From Symbiodinium natans (Eukaryota; Sar; Dinophyceae; Suessiales; Symbiodiniaceae), in assembly GCA_905221605.1 (NCBI GenBank), contig CAJNDS010002124.1:970921-1032420 (forward strand): DNA of 61,500 nucleotides, given 5' to 3'. The translations under genes were made by a program, and so were the position numbers. The notes below the pieces were generated by a model. That model worked only from the letters and a program-made list of their open reading frames with translations. It did no database searches and was not told the origin of the DNA. This document shows positions 48,586 to 56,565 of this stretch, piece by piece (position 1 is the stretch's first letter; each line of letters starts with the position of its first letter).

Positions 48586-48694
48586 CCCTAAGGGTCCACG
48601 TACCTGATTATGGAATACTTGGGCCTTAAAGTACTTCCTATATAAGGACTTTTGGGTCTAAGTATATAATAATAAGGTACATGGACCCTTAGGG
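48586..48694. mobile_element. Family C hairpin element, complete (MITE-like)
   Basis: Arms CCCTAAGGGTCCACGTACCT (48586-48605) and its inverted copy (48675-48694) match 19/20. The 69-bp interior includes GAATACTTGGGCCTTAAAG, shared with 23068-23116. The arm itself begins CCCTAAGGG, close to a C-type unit. Confidence 0.75.
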
Positions 48695-48715
48695 TTTGTC
48701 ATTGTCTGACTTTCT

Positions 48716-48805
48716 GACGCGTCAATTCTTCAGCTGCCAGCGAAGGCCAGCTCCGTGCAGAAGAACAAGAAGTTCTTATTTCGGGGAAGAATGAGACTGG
48801 CTTAG
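48716..48805 (+). CDS. Exon-like coding fragment
   Basis: DASILQLPAKASSVQKNKKF, then LFRGRMRLA and TAG. GCTGCCAG at 48740 is acceptor-like. An alternative frame, SSAASEGQLRAEEQEVLISG, is also open and equally protein-like. Confidence 0.4.
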   Translation, partial: DASILQLPAKASSVQKNKKFLFRGRMRLA

Positions 48806-48829
48806 GGGGCTTAGGGGTTTAGGGTTTAG

Positions 48830-49177
48830 GGTTTAGGGAGGGCTAGGCAGCAGCTCAAGAAAGAGAAGCGCACGGACCAGCAAAAGCGGGCCTCTGAAGC
48901 TAAGCGGTGCAAGACACATCGTCCGCGTCTGCAGCTTCCTCCGGGCACGTACGTCATCCTTCCGCTTGTCAAGCAGGATCCGGAGCTGGAGCTGCGCGTG
49001 GCTCGAGAGATACGCCCCAGTAGTCCAGTTAGAGTTCTACAACAATTAGAGGCCCAAAACCCACATAGACGTCAGGATCCTAGTTTTTGGGATATCAGAT
49101 CCCCTAAAAGGGGGATTTCGTACAATGCTTATGTTTATGTGGTTTTTGGAGCCCCTAAACTCCTTGCTGAAACCTAG
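48830..49177 (+). CDS. Longest ATG-less exon-like frame, 115 codons
   Basis: The core from 48845 reads RQQLKKEKRTDQQKRASEAK, RCKTHRPRLQLPPGTYVILP, LVKQDPELELRVAREIRP. The basic helical start and codon use are strongly coding-like. After about 49018 the frame continues to TAG through sequence that looks intronic. No ATG or TTG is available, so it fits an internal exon. No family recognised. Confidence 0.5.
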   Translation, partial: GLGRARQQLKKEKRTDQQKRASEAKRCKTHRPRLQLPPGTYVILPLVKQDPELELRVAREIRPSSPVRVLQQLEAQNPHRRQDPSFWDIRSPKRGISYNAYVYVVFGAPKLLAET

Positions 49178-49425
49178 GTTCTGGATTGGGATGCTGGTAT
49201 GACATTTTGGCGGGATTCGGTTCTGCGTTTGAACCTATGCACCAAGCCCTAAACCCTAAACGCTAGACCCTACACCTTAGAACCTACACTGTGGCCCTAC
49301 ACCCTAAACCCTCAACCCTAAACCCTACCCAGTTGAACCTTGGCGCGATTTGGGTTGCATTGTGCAGAACTCGCAACTCACGTGGGCATACTGTTTAGTG
49401 GCCCCCCAAATCCACCTACCAGGGT

Positions 49426-49632
49426 TTAGTTTAGGGTTTAGGGTTTAGGGTTTAGGGTTTAGGGTTTAGGGTTTAGGGTTTAGGGTTTAGGGTTTAGGGT
49501 TTAGGGTTTAGGGTTAAGGTTTAGGGTTTAGGGTTTAGGGTTTAGGGTTTAGGGTTTAGGGTTTAGGGTTTAGGGTTTAGGGTTTAGGGTTCAGGGTTCA
49601 GGGTTTAGGGTTTAGGGTTTAGTGTTTAGGGA
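49426..49632. repeat. T-type telomere array
   Basis: About 29 units, few variants (TTAAGG, TTCAGGG). Confidence 0.98.
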
Positions 49633-49695
49633 TGAAGTCAAGCCCAAACCCTAAACCCCAAACCCCTAAACCCTAAACCCTAAACCCTGTCATGA

Positions 49696-49779
49696 AGCCA
49701 AGAGAACAAAGGCTTCGCAGAGACATCGGTGCAGAGAGCCATGCTGGTCGACACCGCTGTCGAGGAGCTTTCGTCCTGA
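49696..49779 (+). CDS. Exon-like coding fragment
   Basis: SQENKGFAETSVQRAMLVDT, then AVEELSS and TGA. Amphipathic and protein-like, between C-type and T-type arrays. Other frames here are open too, but less convincing. Confidence 0.43.
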   Translation, partial: SQENKGFAETSVQRAMLVDTAVEELSS

Positions 49780-49814
49780 CAGATCCAGTGCTTTCGCGCA
49801 GAGAGAGGTTCGGT

Positions 49815-49905
49815 CTAGGGTCTAGGGTTTAGGGTTTAGGGTTTAGGGTTTAGGGTTTAGGGTTTAGGGTTTAGGGTTTAGGGTTTAGGGTTTAGGGTTT
49901 AGGGT
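49815..49905. repeat. T-type telomere array
   Basis: About 13 units. Confidence 0.98.
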
Positions 49906-50200
49906 TGGAAAACCCTCTTTGTAGAATCCCTATGTTTTATGCGGTTGTTTGGGCCCCTGATCCCCTAAAAAACTGACAGAAACCTCATGCTTCTCCTGCC
50001 ACCTGGGCCTTCAGCCCTAAGCCCTGAACCCTAGACCCCAGACCCTAAACCTTAAACCCTAAACCCTCGACCTGCCGGCTCTTCCTGAAGCTAACACACT
50101 CTGACACCAAACTTGTGTAGCCTGAGTTTTGTTTGCTGCTGATGCATGATAAACCAGAAACCCTAAGCCCTAAATTAAATCCAAAACCCTACCAAGTTTC
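49906..50200. other. Unassigned spacer
   Basis: Unique DNA with degenerate C-type units at 50015-50070. Confidence 0.5.
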
Positions 50201-50207
50201 CTGAGTC

Positions 50208-50450
50208 TTGAAGCAGGAGGCGTTGAAGCAAGGCTTCAGCGGTTTTCTTCCCCGAGACCTAGCGAACACAGTGCAGGCATCGGGGGGGGGGGGGTTAGAA
50301 GGGGTGTGGCAGGGCGCTTTTGAGGTTTGGGGTGTGGTTGAAGGTCTTGGGCTTTTGAGTTTGGGCTGGGATGTCTGCTTTTCCAGCTTTTTCCAGCTGT
50401 TTTTCACGCCTTCGGCAGTCGGAAAGGAGCCTGGTGGCTGGGCCACTTAG
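50208..50450 (+). CDS. Exon-like frame, first part convincing
   Basis: From 50208 (TTG): KQEALKQGFSGFLPRDLANT then VQASG, before a G12 run at 50282. The remaining 50 codons are Gly/Val/Leu-rich and less certain. An overlapping minus-strand frame is probably a shadow. Confidence 0.35.
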   Translation: MKQEALKQGFSGFLPRDLANTVQASGGGGLEGVWQGAFEVWGVVEGLGLLSLGWDVCFSSFFQLFFTPSAVGKEPGGWAT

Positions 50451-50575
50451 TTAGCAGGTCGGTAGTCACGCGAAGCAGCCACACTTGGGGTGCTTTTAAC
50501 ACCAAGTTCCCTAATCCCTAAACCCCAAACCCTAAACCCTAAACCCTCCTACTCACTCTGCTCCCTGAACCTTTA

Positions 50576-50704
50576 GGTAGCGTGCGTGAAGGTGACTGCG
50601 CCACTTCAGGGGCTTCACTGTTGGCGTTGTTGTTTGGGCGTCCCCATAGAGCCAAAAGCACGAAAATGGAAGCTGACTATAGGGGTCGGAATAATTTCTG
50701 GTAG
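50576..50704 (+). CDS. Exon-like coding fragment, 42 codons
   Basis: After CCTTTAG: GSVREGDCATSGASLLALLF, then GRPHRAKSTKMEADYRGRNN and FW, TAG. Product not recognised. Confidence 0.4.
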   Translation, partial: GSVREGDCATSGASLLALLFGRPHRAKSTKMEADYRGRNNFW

Positions 50705-50907
50705 CATTCTCTTATGGCCCCTTTGTAATTCTACTACTATTATACAAACTCTATTCTAACTATTCAGGCCCGTCTGTTATAGGGGGTTAGATTTTATAAC
50801 CCCAAGCAGGTCTTCAGAAGCCTATGAGGTTTAGGGCTTAGGGTTTTAACCCAGAGCAGGTCTTTGGGTTTAGGGTCCCGAAACTCTAAGCCCTGCGACT
50901 CCCATAA

Positions 50908-50940
50908 GGGGGTTACGATCTTCGGGGTACCTTATTGGGG
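50908..50940. repeat. Family B left end, truncated by a C-type array
   Basis: GGGGGTTACGATCTTCGGGG plus TACCTTATTGGGG, then directly AAACCCTAAACCC. The array replaces the rest of the element. Confidence 0.65.
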
Positions 50941-50982
50941 TAAACCCTAAACCCTAAACCCTAAACCCTAAACCCCAAACAG

Positions 50983-51075
50983 GCCCCTACAACTTCAGCT
51001 GCGACACGAGAGCACATCATTGAGGCTGCAGCCATCGAGGCGCCTGTGGCTTGTTTGTGGGGGTTTAGGGTTTAG
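50983..51075 (+). CDS. Exon-like coding fragment
   Basis: AAACAG directly precedes APTTSAATREHIIEAAAIEA, then PVACLWGFRV and TAG in the T-type array. Between C-type and T-type arrays. Product not recognised. Confidence 0.45.
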   Translation, partial: APTTSAATREHIIEAAAIEAPVACLWGFRV

Positions 51076-51172
51076 GGCTAGGGTTTAGGGTTTAGGGTTT
51101 AGGGTTTAGGGTTTAGGGTCTAGGGTTTAGGGTTTAGGGTTTAGGGTTTAGGGTTTAGGGTTTAGGGTTTAG
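51063..51172. repeat. T-type telomere array
   Basis: About 15 units. Confidence 0.98.
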
Positions 51173-51314
51173 CCGGAGTTTCTCATACTACAACGCTCAG
51201 GGAACGTAGCAAGCTGGGCGTTGGGGTTTTATTGGCTTTTGAGGCAACTTGCTAAGTAGGTTACAAGTGCTCTAAGACCCGACTTGCCCTTTTTTTTTGT
51301 CAGGAGCTTGCAAC

Positions 51315-51480
51315 TAGGACCCAGAGTAGGCCTTGGTTCACTTTCTTGGGGTCGGTTCCCTGATAACCCCCCTAAACCCTAAACCCTAAACCCTAAACCC
51401 TAAATCCCCTTTAGACCAAAAAGGGCACCTTTTTCAGTCCTAGGTCACTCCTTGGCTTAGACAAGCTACTGTGTTCAGTT
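51315..51480. repeat. Dispersed repeat family A, copy 4 (C-type array inside)
   Basis: AGGACCCAGAGTAGGCCTTG, then CACTTTCTTGGGG, then four to five CCCTAAA units (51373-51403), then AGACCAAAAAGGGCACC and TCCTAGGTCACTCCTTGG. The array sits at the position of CCCCTCTAAA in copy 3. Confidence 0.75.
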
Positions 51481-51517
51481 TAGGCTTTAGGGTTTAGGGT
51501 TTAGGGCTTAGGGTTTA

Positions 51518-51616
51518 GGGCCTAAGCCTTCGGTAGCTCCTGTGCCTCTCAGCCTCCATCCGTCATCTGCAGTGGCGCGAAGAGGTTTCGGGAAGCCCCA
51601 AACCCTAAACCCTTAA
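51518..51616 (+). CDS. Exon-like coding fragment
   Basis: PSVAPVPLSLHPSSAVARRG, then FGKPQTLNP and TAA in the following array. Product not recognised. Confidence 0.36.
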   Translation, partial: GPKPSVAPVPLSLHPSSAVARRGFGKPQTLNP

Positions 51617-52225
51617 ACCCTTAAACCCTTAAACCCTTAAACCCTTAAACCCTTAAACCCTTAAACCCTTAAACCCTTAAACCCTTAAACCCTTAAACCC
51701 TTAAACCCTTAAACCCTTAACCCCTTAAACCCTTAAACCCTTAAACCCTTAAACCCTTAAACCCTTAAACCCTTAAACCCTTAAACCCTTAAACCCTTAA
51801 ACCCTTAAACCCTTAAACCCTTAAACCCTTAAACCCTTAAACCCTTAAACCCTTAAACCCTTAAACCCATAAACCCTTAAACCCTTAAACCCTTAAACAC
51901 TTAAACCCTTAAACCCTTAAACCCTTAAACCCTTAAACCCTTAAACCCTTAAACCCTTAAACCCTTAAACCCTTAAACCCTTAAACCCTTAAACCCTTAA
52001 ACCCTTAAACCCTTAAACCCTTAAAACCTTAAACCCTTAAACCCTTAAACCCTTAAACCCTTAAACCCTTAAACCCTTAAACCCTTAAACCCGTAAACCC
52101 TTAAACCCTTAAACCCTTAAACCCTTAAACCCTTAAACCCTTAAACCCTTAAACCCTTAAACCCTTAAACCCTTAAACCCTTAAAACCCTTAAACCCTTA
52201 AACCCTTAAACCCTTAAACCCTAAA
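51601..52225. repeat. Long 8-bp array (CCCTTAAA)n, i.e. TTTAAGGG
   Basis: About 77 near-identical 8-bp units, with only a handful of substitutions (for example at 51720, 51868, 51898, 52025, 52092 and 52180). It begins and ends with CCCTAAA heptamers. The longest and most homogeneous array of the window. Confidence 0.98.
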
Positions 52226-52297
52226 CCCTCGATGACACTTTGATCTTTGCGTGTGGAAAGCGAAAAACTCGCAACAATGAACGTTCAGCGGCTTGTT

Positions 52298-52322
52298 GGG
52301 GGGGGGGGGGGGGGGGGGGGGG
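52298..52322. repeat. G25 homopolymer
   Basis: Twenty-five G between the 8-bp array and a T-type array. Confidence 0.95.
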
Positions 52323-52342
52323 CGCGCGGGGCACCCTTATAG

Positions 52343-52448
52343 GGTTTAGGGTTTCAGGGTTTAGGGTTGAGGGGTTTAGGGGTTTAGGGTTTAGGGTTTT
52401 AGGGTTTAGGGTTTAGGGTTTAGGGTTTAGGGGTTTAGGGTTTAGGGC
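52343..52448. repeat. T-type array with TTTAGGGG units
   Basis: About 14 units of 7 and 8 bp. Confidence 0.95.
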
Positions 52449-52528
52449 TAGAGCTTCTCCAGGCCGAGCAGAAGCTCTCGCTGCAACATGCTGCCGCAGC
52501 CTCAGGTACTGTGGGGCTCCGGGGCTGA
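52448..52528 (+). CDS. Exon candidate with splice-like borders
   Basis: The frame reads LELLQAEQKLSLQHAAAASG. GCTTCTCCAG ends at 52462 and CTCAG then GTACTG begins at 52506, bounding a 43-nt exon 52463-52505. Heptad-like helix. TGA at 52526. Product not recognised. Confidence 0.45.
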   Translation, partial: LELLQAEQKLSLQHAAAASGTVGLRG

Positions 52529-52535
52529 CTCCTTA

Positions 52536-52579
52536 TTCCCTAAACCCTAAACCCTAAACCCTAAACCCTAAACCCTAAG
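52536..52579. repeat. C-type telomere array
   Basis: Six units. Confidence 0.95.
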
Positions 52580-52676
52580 CTGGGAGGTTCAGGGCACTCA
52601 GAACCCCAATCATAACTGCACCTAGAAGCCTCCTCAGGCCTCTAACTAGCTTCTACGTGGACTTCGAGGTGTCTAA

Positions 52677-52862
52677 GGACCCAGAGTTCAGGGTAGGCCC
52701 TTACTCCCTTTCGTTTTTTAGGTTTTAGGGTTTAGGGTTAGGGTTTAGGGTTTAGGGTTTAGGGTTTAGGGTTTAGGGTTTAGGGTTTAGGGTTTAGGGT
52801 TTAGGGTTTAGGGTTTAGGGTTTAGGGTTTAGGGTTTAGGGTTTAGGGTTTAGGGTTTAGGC
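52677..52862. repeat. Dispersed repeat family A, copy 5 (about 19-unit T-type array)
   Basis: AAGGACCCAGAGTTCAGGGT, AGGCCCTTACTCCC and CGTTTTTTAGG run straight into about 19 TTTAGGG units to 52862. The right part of the family is not found after the array. Confidence 0.7.
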
Positions 52863-52879
52863 ATTCACACGCGCAGAGA

Positions 52880-53000
52880 CACTAAACCCTAAACCCCAAA
52901 CGCCAAACCCTAAACCCCAAGCCCTAAACCCTAAACCCTAGACCCTGAACCTTATCAACCCTACACCCCAAAAAAGTTTTCCCTTATCAACCCTAAACCC
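52880..53000. repeat. Degenerate C-type array
   Basis: CCCTAAA, CCCCAAA and CGCCAAA units. Confidence 0.9.
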
Positions 53001-53010
53001 TTTTCCCAAG

Positions 53011-53127
53011 GCCCAGCTGCCCCCACCGGCCGTGACCAACGCTGCTTGGGACTTTGCATCACCCGAGCTGCCACGCGCGTCTCTGCTGGCGGAGGCAGGG
53101 TTGTGTGTTACAAATCCTAAAGCCTGA
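53011..53127 (+). CDS. Exon-like fragment with strong acceptor
   Basis: Pyrimidine-rich ACCCTTTTCCCAAG ends at 53010, then AQLPPPAVTNAAWDFASPEL, PRASLLAEAGLCVTNPKA and TGA (38 codons). Among the best islands. Product not recognised. Confidence 0.48.
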   Translation, partial: AQLPPPAVTNAAWDFASPELPRASLLAEAGLCVTNPKA

Positions 53128-53189
53128 ACCCGGGTTCCTAAACCCTATCGGGTAGGGTTTAAGGTTTAGTGTCGTACTGGGGGGGGGGG

Positions 53190-53850
53190 TTATCTCACAT
53201 CGCGTGGTGTAACTACACATCGTTCGGCGTCCACACTGGGGTCTTGCAGGTCCCGCACAGGACCCGGCACTGATCCTAGCCGTCTAGTTTTCAGCCTATG
53301 CAGCGTCCACAATGGGGTCTGGCATGCAAACCACCCCATGCCCATGGTCGGAGGAAGCGCCTGCGTCAAATCTCCACATTGGGTTTCCACGTCTTCAAGT
53401 TTGTTTAAGGCAGTTGGCAGGACGTTTCCGTGCTAGCTGGTCTAATGCACTTGTTCTATATCAAAACCGGTCTCGGTGGAAGGGTTTGGTCCGCCAGACA
53501 CATGCAGCAGGCAGCAGGCAGGCAGTGTGCACTTGAGCAGCTGCGGGGCTCAGGTGTGTAAGGCCAGTAAAGGCTTCGAAGATCAACGTTCCGTATGTTG
53601 ATACAAGCCGAGCGTCTCCTTCGGGATTTGCTGCCAAAACGTATGCCAGATTGATGTCAAAATGGCCCGAAACATAAGCGTCCGCGAGGTTGGGTGGATT
53701 TTGAGGTCTCCGTGGCTGACAGCCAAAAATAGTGTCCACATTGGGGTTTCGTATCTTGTGATGTGTATTCTCTCGCGTGATGGGTAATTCTTATGCGTGA
53801 GCGTCCACGTTGGGGTGATGTGTATTTTCACGGCCTGATGTGTGATAACC
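53190..53850. repeat. Five spaced copies of GTCCACnnTGGGGT in a unique block
   Basis: GCGTCCACACTGGGGTCT at 53227, GCGTCCACAATGGGGTCT at 53302, a weaker TCCACATTGGGTTTC at 53372, GTGTCCACATTGGGGTTTC at 53732 and GCGTCCACGTTGGGGTGATG at 53801. The last two are followed by TGATGTGTATT. Overlapping frames on both strands (53312-53536 plus; 53461-53739 minus) have no recognised family. Confidence 0.6.
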
Positions 53851-53939
53851 CCCTCCCTTGTAGGGTATGAAGGCCTTCATATTCTGTCAGACGGCTTCTG
53901 GGCTGATTTTTGAGGGTTAAAGAATTGAGTCCAGGGTTT

Positions 53940-54240
53940 AGGTTTAAAGGTTTTGAGTTTAGGGTTTAGGTGTTTCACTTCACGGCCGAGAGGGCACTTG
54001 TTTAAAGGAATGTTTCGGACGAAGAGGTTCATGTCATTTTGTTTCGCTTGTCAAAATTGTGGGGGTGTTTCGTTCAGGCTTTACAGCGGCAGGGTTTTGG
54101 GTGTAGGTTCTAGTTTTTGTTCATGGACCTGTGTGTGGAGGGAGTGACCCCATACTCTTTTACAAGGCGGTCTACCTGCTACAGGTATATACACAGATAT
54201 ATACATGTACGGGTAACCGGTCCCCCCCCCCCCCCCCCTA
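53940..54240. other. Spacer with C17 tract
   Basis: Degenerate T-type at 53930-53970 and C17 at 54222-54238. A 64-codon + frame (53953-54147) is AT/GC-mixed and uncertain. Confidence 0.4.
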
Positions 54241-54245
54241 CCTAT

Positions 54246-54272
54246 GTATATATATATATATATATATATATA
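54246..54272. repeat. (AT)n microsatellite
   Basis: About 13 AT units. Confidence 0.95.
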
Positions 54273-54611
54273 CATTTGCACATATGTTATATTTTGTAAT
54301 ATGCACGTTTGCAAATGCCCCGTCCTAAGTCCCTTACAAAGGTCTTTCGGGTTCAGTGGGGCTTGGGATGTGGACGAGATTCAGGGTGCAGGGTTTCGGG
54401 CTTAGGGGGTTTAGGGCTTAGGGTGTAAGGGCTCTGGTGTTCATGCATTCGGGTACTCAGCTCCTGCACGAAAACCCACACCTGAAGCCCTCAAGCCCAC
54501 AAGTACCTTGCAAAGATACCCCTCGAAACTCCCAGCAAGCTAGCTTGCAGGGTCGAGGAGGGTGAGGGGAGGTCTACTCGAGCTTCTTTATGTGTGAGGC
54601 GTTGATTTGTC

Positions 54612-54866
54612 TTGGCAAGTTACGTTTGGGACTCAGGGTTTCTCATGTCGTCGGAGATTGGCGTGGGCTTGCAGAAAACTGTTGTGGAATGCCAACTCTT
54701 CATCTGGCTGAGGAGTCCTTCCTGGACACCAACACCCCAAAACAATGTTGCACGCTTTAATCCGTGCCTCCCCCGAAGCCCTGCTTACGCAGTTTAGAGA
54801 TAGATAAGAAAGAGCCGCTCCCAGCATTTCTTCTCGGGTTTGAAGGCGTGCCACACGAAATGCCAA
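54612..54866 (-). CDS. Ambiguous coding island
   Basis: The minus frame from ATG at 54866 reads MAFRVARLQTREEMLGAALS and YLSLNCVSRASGEARIKAC. A plus frame (54612-54797) is also open. No telomere units inside and no family recognised. Strand undecided; the minus frame has the better start. Confidence 0.27.
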
Positions 54867-55074
54867 CTTGTACTTGTGGGGATTTCCTCAACCCCCTCGC
54901 TGCCCCCCCCCCCCCGTCTCATCCTCCCGCGCCCCCTCCCCCCCTCCTCCCCGCCGCCCTCCGGGCGCACTGCCAAACCAGACCCCTAAACCCTGAAACC
55001 CTAAACCAAACCCTGAACCCTGAACCCTAAACCCTAAACCCTAAACCTCTCTATCATAATGAATTTAAACCCTA

Positions 55075-55345
55075 ATTCAAAAGTGGGCAACGGTGATTTT
55101 CGGCCTCAAAAGTGGGCAACGGTGAGTTTCCTGGCCTCAAAAGTGGGCAACGGTGACCTTCCGGGCCTCAAAAGTGGGCAACGGTGACTTTCCTGGCCTC
55201 AAAAGTGGGCAACGGTGGCTTTCGGCCTCGAAAGTGGGCAACGGTGACTTTTGGCCTCAAAAGTGGGCAACGGTGACCTTCCGGGCCTCAAAAGTGGGCA
55301 ACGGTGAATTTCGGCTTCAAAAGTGGGCAATGGTGAATTTCCTTT
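55075..55345. repeat. 30-31 bp tandem repeat, nine copies
   Basis: CAAAAGTGGGCAACGGTGA with a TTTCCGGCCT/TTTCGGCCT tail, from 55076 to about 55340. The start codon and first 60 codons of the frame 55153-55536 are repeat-derived. Confidence 0.95.
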
Positions 55346-56049
55346 TCCCCGAGTTTTTTCAAGGTTTCTCAAGGTTTTTCAGAGTTCTTCAGTGTTTTTC
55401 AAGGTTTTTCAATGTTTTTCAGTATGTTTCAGGGTTTTTAACCCTCAATTCTGATGAAGGGCCGCCCCCGCGACCTTTTCACAGCCTAGTTTTGGTCAAG
55501 GGGGTGTCGTATTTTTCAATTTTAAAGGCAAAATAGTCTTCGGAGACCCCCCCTTGCCTCAAACTCCGACCCCCCCTTGAGAGGGAAAGTTTGCCTCCAA
55601 AAACACACCAAATGAGGGGGACCCCGGGATCGGCCCGGGCCCCAGTTATCTTTTAGTACTGCAATCGACGGTTCTGGGTGGGCTCTCGTTTTCTGGGTTT
55701 TTGACCAAACCGAGCCTTCACCGGTTCAAGAATTTCAAGTTTTTCAAGGTTTTTCAAGGTTTTTCAGAATCTTTCAATGTTTCAGTTCTGATGAAGGACC
55801 GCCCCCCGACCTTTTCACAGCCTAGTTTTGGTCAAGGGGGGGTCGCATTTTTCCAATTTTAAAAGCAAAATAGTCTTCGGAGACCCCCTCTTGCCTCAAA
55901 CTCCGACCCCCCCTTGAGAGGGAAAAGGAAAGTTTGCCTCCAAAAACACACCAAAGGAGGGGGACCCCGGGATCGGCCCGGGCCCCTATTAAAAGTGCGA
56001 TTTTTTAGTACTGAAATCGACGGTTCTGGGTGGCCTCTCGTTTTCTGGC
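55346..56049. repeat. Large direct duplication, about 260 bp plus leader
   Basis: TTCTGATGAAGG through GGTTCTGGGTGG, CTCTCGTTTTCTGG occurs at 55448-55697 and 55787-56047, nearly identical with short indels. Each is preceded by a TTTTTCAAGG repeat run (55360-55440 and 55735-55785). No coding capacity seen. Confidence 0.9.
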
Positions 56050-56239
56050 CCTAAGAGCATAAAGGGCCTATTGGGCCTTAGATTAGATTTCGGGTTTTGG
56101 GTCCGTTAAAAACTTACTATTGGGAATGTATTGAGTGAACTTTGTATTTTCTCAATGTTATGGGTTTCTTGGGTGGGTGGGTTTTTTTCCAACGCTTGAC
56201 AAGCTGCTTGACTAGTGAATGCTCGGACTTGAGATGCTG

Positions 56240-56402
56240 AACCCTAAACCCTAAACCCTAAACCCTTAAACCCTAAACCCTAAACCCTAAACCCTAAACC
56301 CTAAACCCTAAACCCTAAACCCTAAACCCTAAACCCTAAACCCTAAACCCTAAACCCCTAAACCCTAAACCCTAAACCCTAAACCCTAAACCCTAAACCC
56401 TA
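56240..56402. repeat. C-type telomere array
   Basis: About 23 units, one CCCTTAAA and one CCCCTAAA. Confidence 0.98.
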
Positions 56403-56501
56403 GCCACACCGAAGGCTGCTGCAGCATCACGGCAGCCGCCCGCCTCGGCCAACCGGCCCCTGCGCTGGGCGGACATGGATCATGATGACCAGGAGCTGCG
56501 A
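56403..56501 (+). CDS. Exon-like coding fragment
   Basis: Directly after the array: ATPKAAAASRQPPASANRPL, then RWADMDHDDQELR, continuing into an AT-rich microsatellite. Protein-like. Product not recognised. Confidence 0.45.
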
Positions 56502-56516
56502 ATATATATACATATA

Positions 56517-56548
<32 letters not shown>

Positions 56549-56565
56549 GATATATATGTAGATAT
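56502..56565. repeat. (TA)n/(GTAT)n microsatellite
   Basis: TATATA then five GTAT units, then TAGATATA. Confidence 0.95.

Noticed and set aside
51601-52225. CRISPR array
   Set aside because: The 8-bp units are contiguous with no unique spacers; no cas-like frame is nearby, and the DNA looks eukaryotic.
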